A DNA stretch of 37,776 nucleotides, taken from the NCBI GenBank assembly GCA_032718475.1, contig JAUCBJ010002627.1, positions 1 to 37,776 on the forward strand, in the 5' to 3' direction. The notes below the pieces were generated by a model that saw nothing but the letters and a program-made list of their open reading frames with translations, was not told where the DNA came from and searched no databases. A program made the translations under genes and the position numbers. This stretch comes from Nemertoderma westbladi (lineage: Eukaryota > Xenacoelomorpha > Nemertodermatida > Nemertodermatidae). Shown piece by piece: positions 36,989 through 37,776 of the stretch (its first letter is position 1; every line of letters starts with the position of its first letter).

Positions 36989-37776
36989 AACTCAGGGACA
37001 GGATGGCCGGCTAGAGATCGGGCCGCAGCAATGAACGGGAACATCACGGGAATGTAGACGAGAGACAACCCGCAATACCATTTAAAGTTATTCGCCCATC
37101 GCCTGAAAGGTTAGACAGCGTTCGATCCTTGCTACCTAAGTGTAAGACCAAAAGATCAAAAGGTAGACGTAGTGACACGCTGCAAGCCTAAAATTACATC
37201 ATAGGGACTGTACTGTCTTGATTCAGGAAAACCCACAGTAGACCTTCACATTCCTACGGGAGGGAGAGAGAGCAGATACTAGTACGCAGATAGGACGTAG
37301 GCACACCGGTACAAGGCATACACATTGGTTAGGGTGCAGCAAACTGTACGCTTAACTCTTGCTAAGTACAGGTGTGTGTGCGACTATTTGCAGTACGACA
37401 GTGTCCATTACATCAGAACTTGTAGGCTAAGGGGTTGCTGTGTTTTCACCTGAATTGGAATTGTACCGTTCAGGCGGTAGGGCAGTTTACACTAGGCGCA
37501 AATAAATTGAGGCTATCAGGGATATACTAACATCTACCGTGTCCCCGCCAACGCCCTAATAGGAAGTTACCCGGACTACCTGGGTGACTAAAATTCTAGA
37601 TAGGAGCCAGGATAGCTATTAGTACCCGTACGCCTACAGTAGTAAACTAACACATCTCTTCTTAGTATCAGGGACCTGGTACCTAAAATTGCCGAATTCT
37701 GGGCGTAGTATTAACCTTATGCCTGAATTTGAGTCCTGGAAATACGCAAGAGGGGAAGGAACCTTACCATTCGTGA
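36989..37776. other. Non-coding to the right edge, no recognised content
   Basis: No ORF, RNA or repeat is supported. If 36650-36988 is a 5' LTR, this would be its untranslated leader. No clear TGG-type primer site follows directly. Confidence 0.4.

Overview
The window reads as transposon-dense nuclear DNA from an animal, probably a marine invertebrate. The standard code is used. Fragments of LINE, BEL/Pao, Ty3/Gypsy, hAT-like and tRNA-related elements lie side by side, together with (TG)n/(TA)n microsatellites, several minisatellites and ten poly-C or poly-G tracts. Nothing looks bacterial. The palindromic words TACCGGTA and AGGCCT recur in unrelated parts of the sequence, but the species cannot be named from this alone.

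Left third (1-10,750): the 3' end of a CR1/L2-type LINE, then about 1.5 kb of TG/TA low complexity carrying a dispersed GC-rich motif. Two decayed LINE reverse-transcriptase fragments flank the only good candidate host-gene exon (3897-4100). Next come a 167-bp hAT-like MITE with a perfect 8-bp target duplication, a 30-bp minisatellite, an inverted pair of repeats with tRNA-like A/B boxes, a 407-bp terminal-inverted-repeat element made of AGCT/T-run units, a train of dissimilar stem-loops (8591-9174), and a minisatellite of 14 units (9859-10500).

Middle (10,758-23,770, mostly minus strand): a BEL/Pao element (Gag-PR, RT, RNase H, IN) broken by a frame change and two in-frame stops. Next to it lies a Ty3/Gypsy element whose single long gag-pol frame has been split by a younger LTR element (18471-21331, plus strand). 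The younger element has two identical 175-bp LTRs and a CATGG target duplication. It keeps Gag, protease, the start of RT and the end of integrase but has lost the polymerase core. Its gag and pro frames overlap at a textbook -1 frameshift site: G GGA AAC, a 6-nt spacer and a 9-bp stem.

Right third (23,770-37,776): a minus-strand open frame with 33-bp and 60-bp coding repeats, then 3.5 kb of AT-rich leader-like DNA with internal duplications, then two long plus-strand ORFs (703 and 845 codons) in one frame separated by a single TGA. The second is a BEL/Pao Gag-protease that runs straight into the end of RNase H, so RT and integrase are missing here as well. A pair of small unrecognised ORFs, a tRNA-like Pol III unit and an LTR-like promoter/poly(A) module follow.

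The unifying theme is that two unrelated LTR superfamilies are each represented by a Gag-plus-protease derivative that has lost its polymerase core. At least the Gypsy-type one moved recently, so its enzymes must have been supplied by another element.
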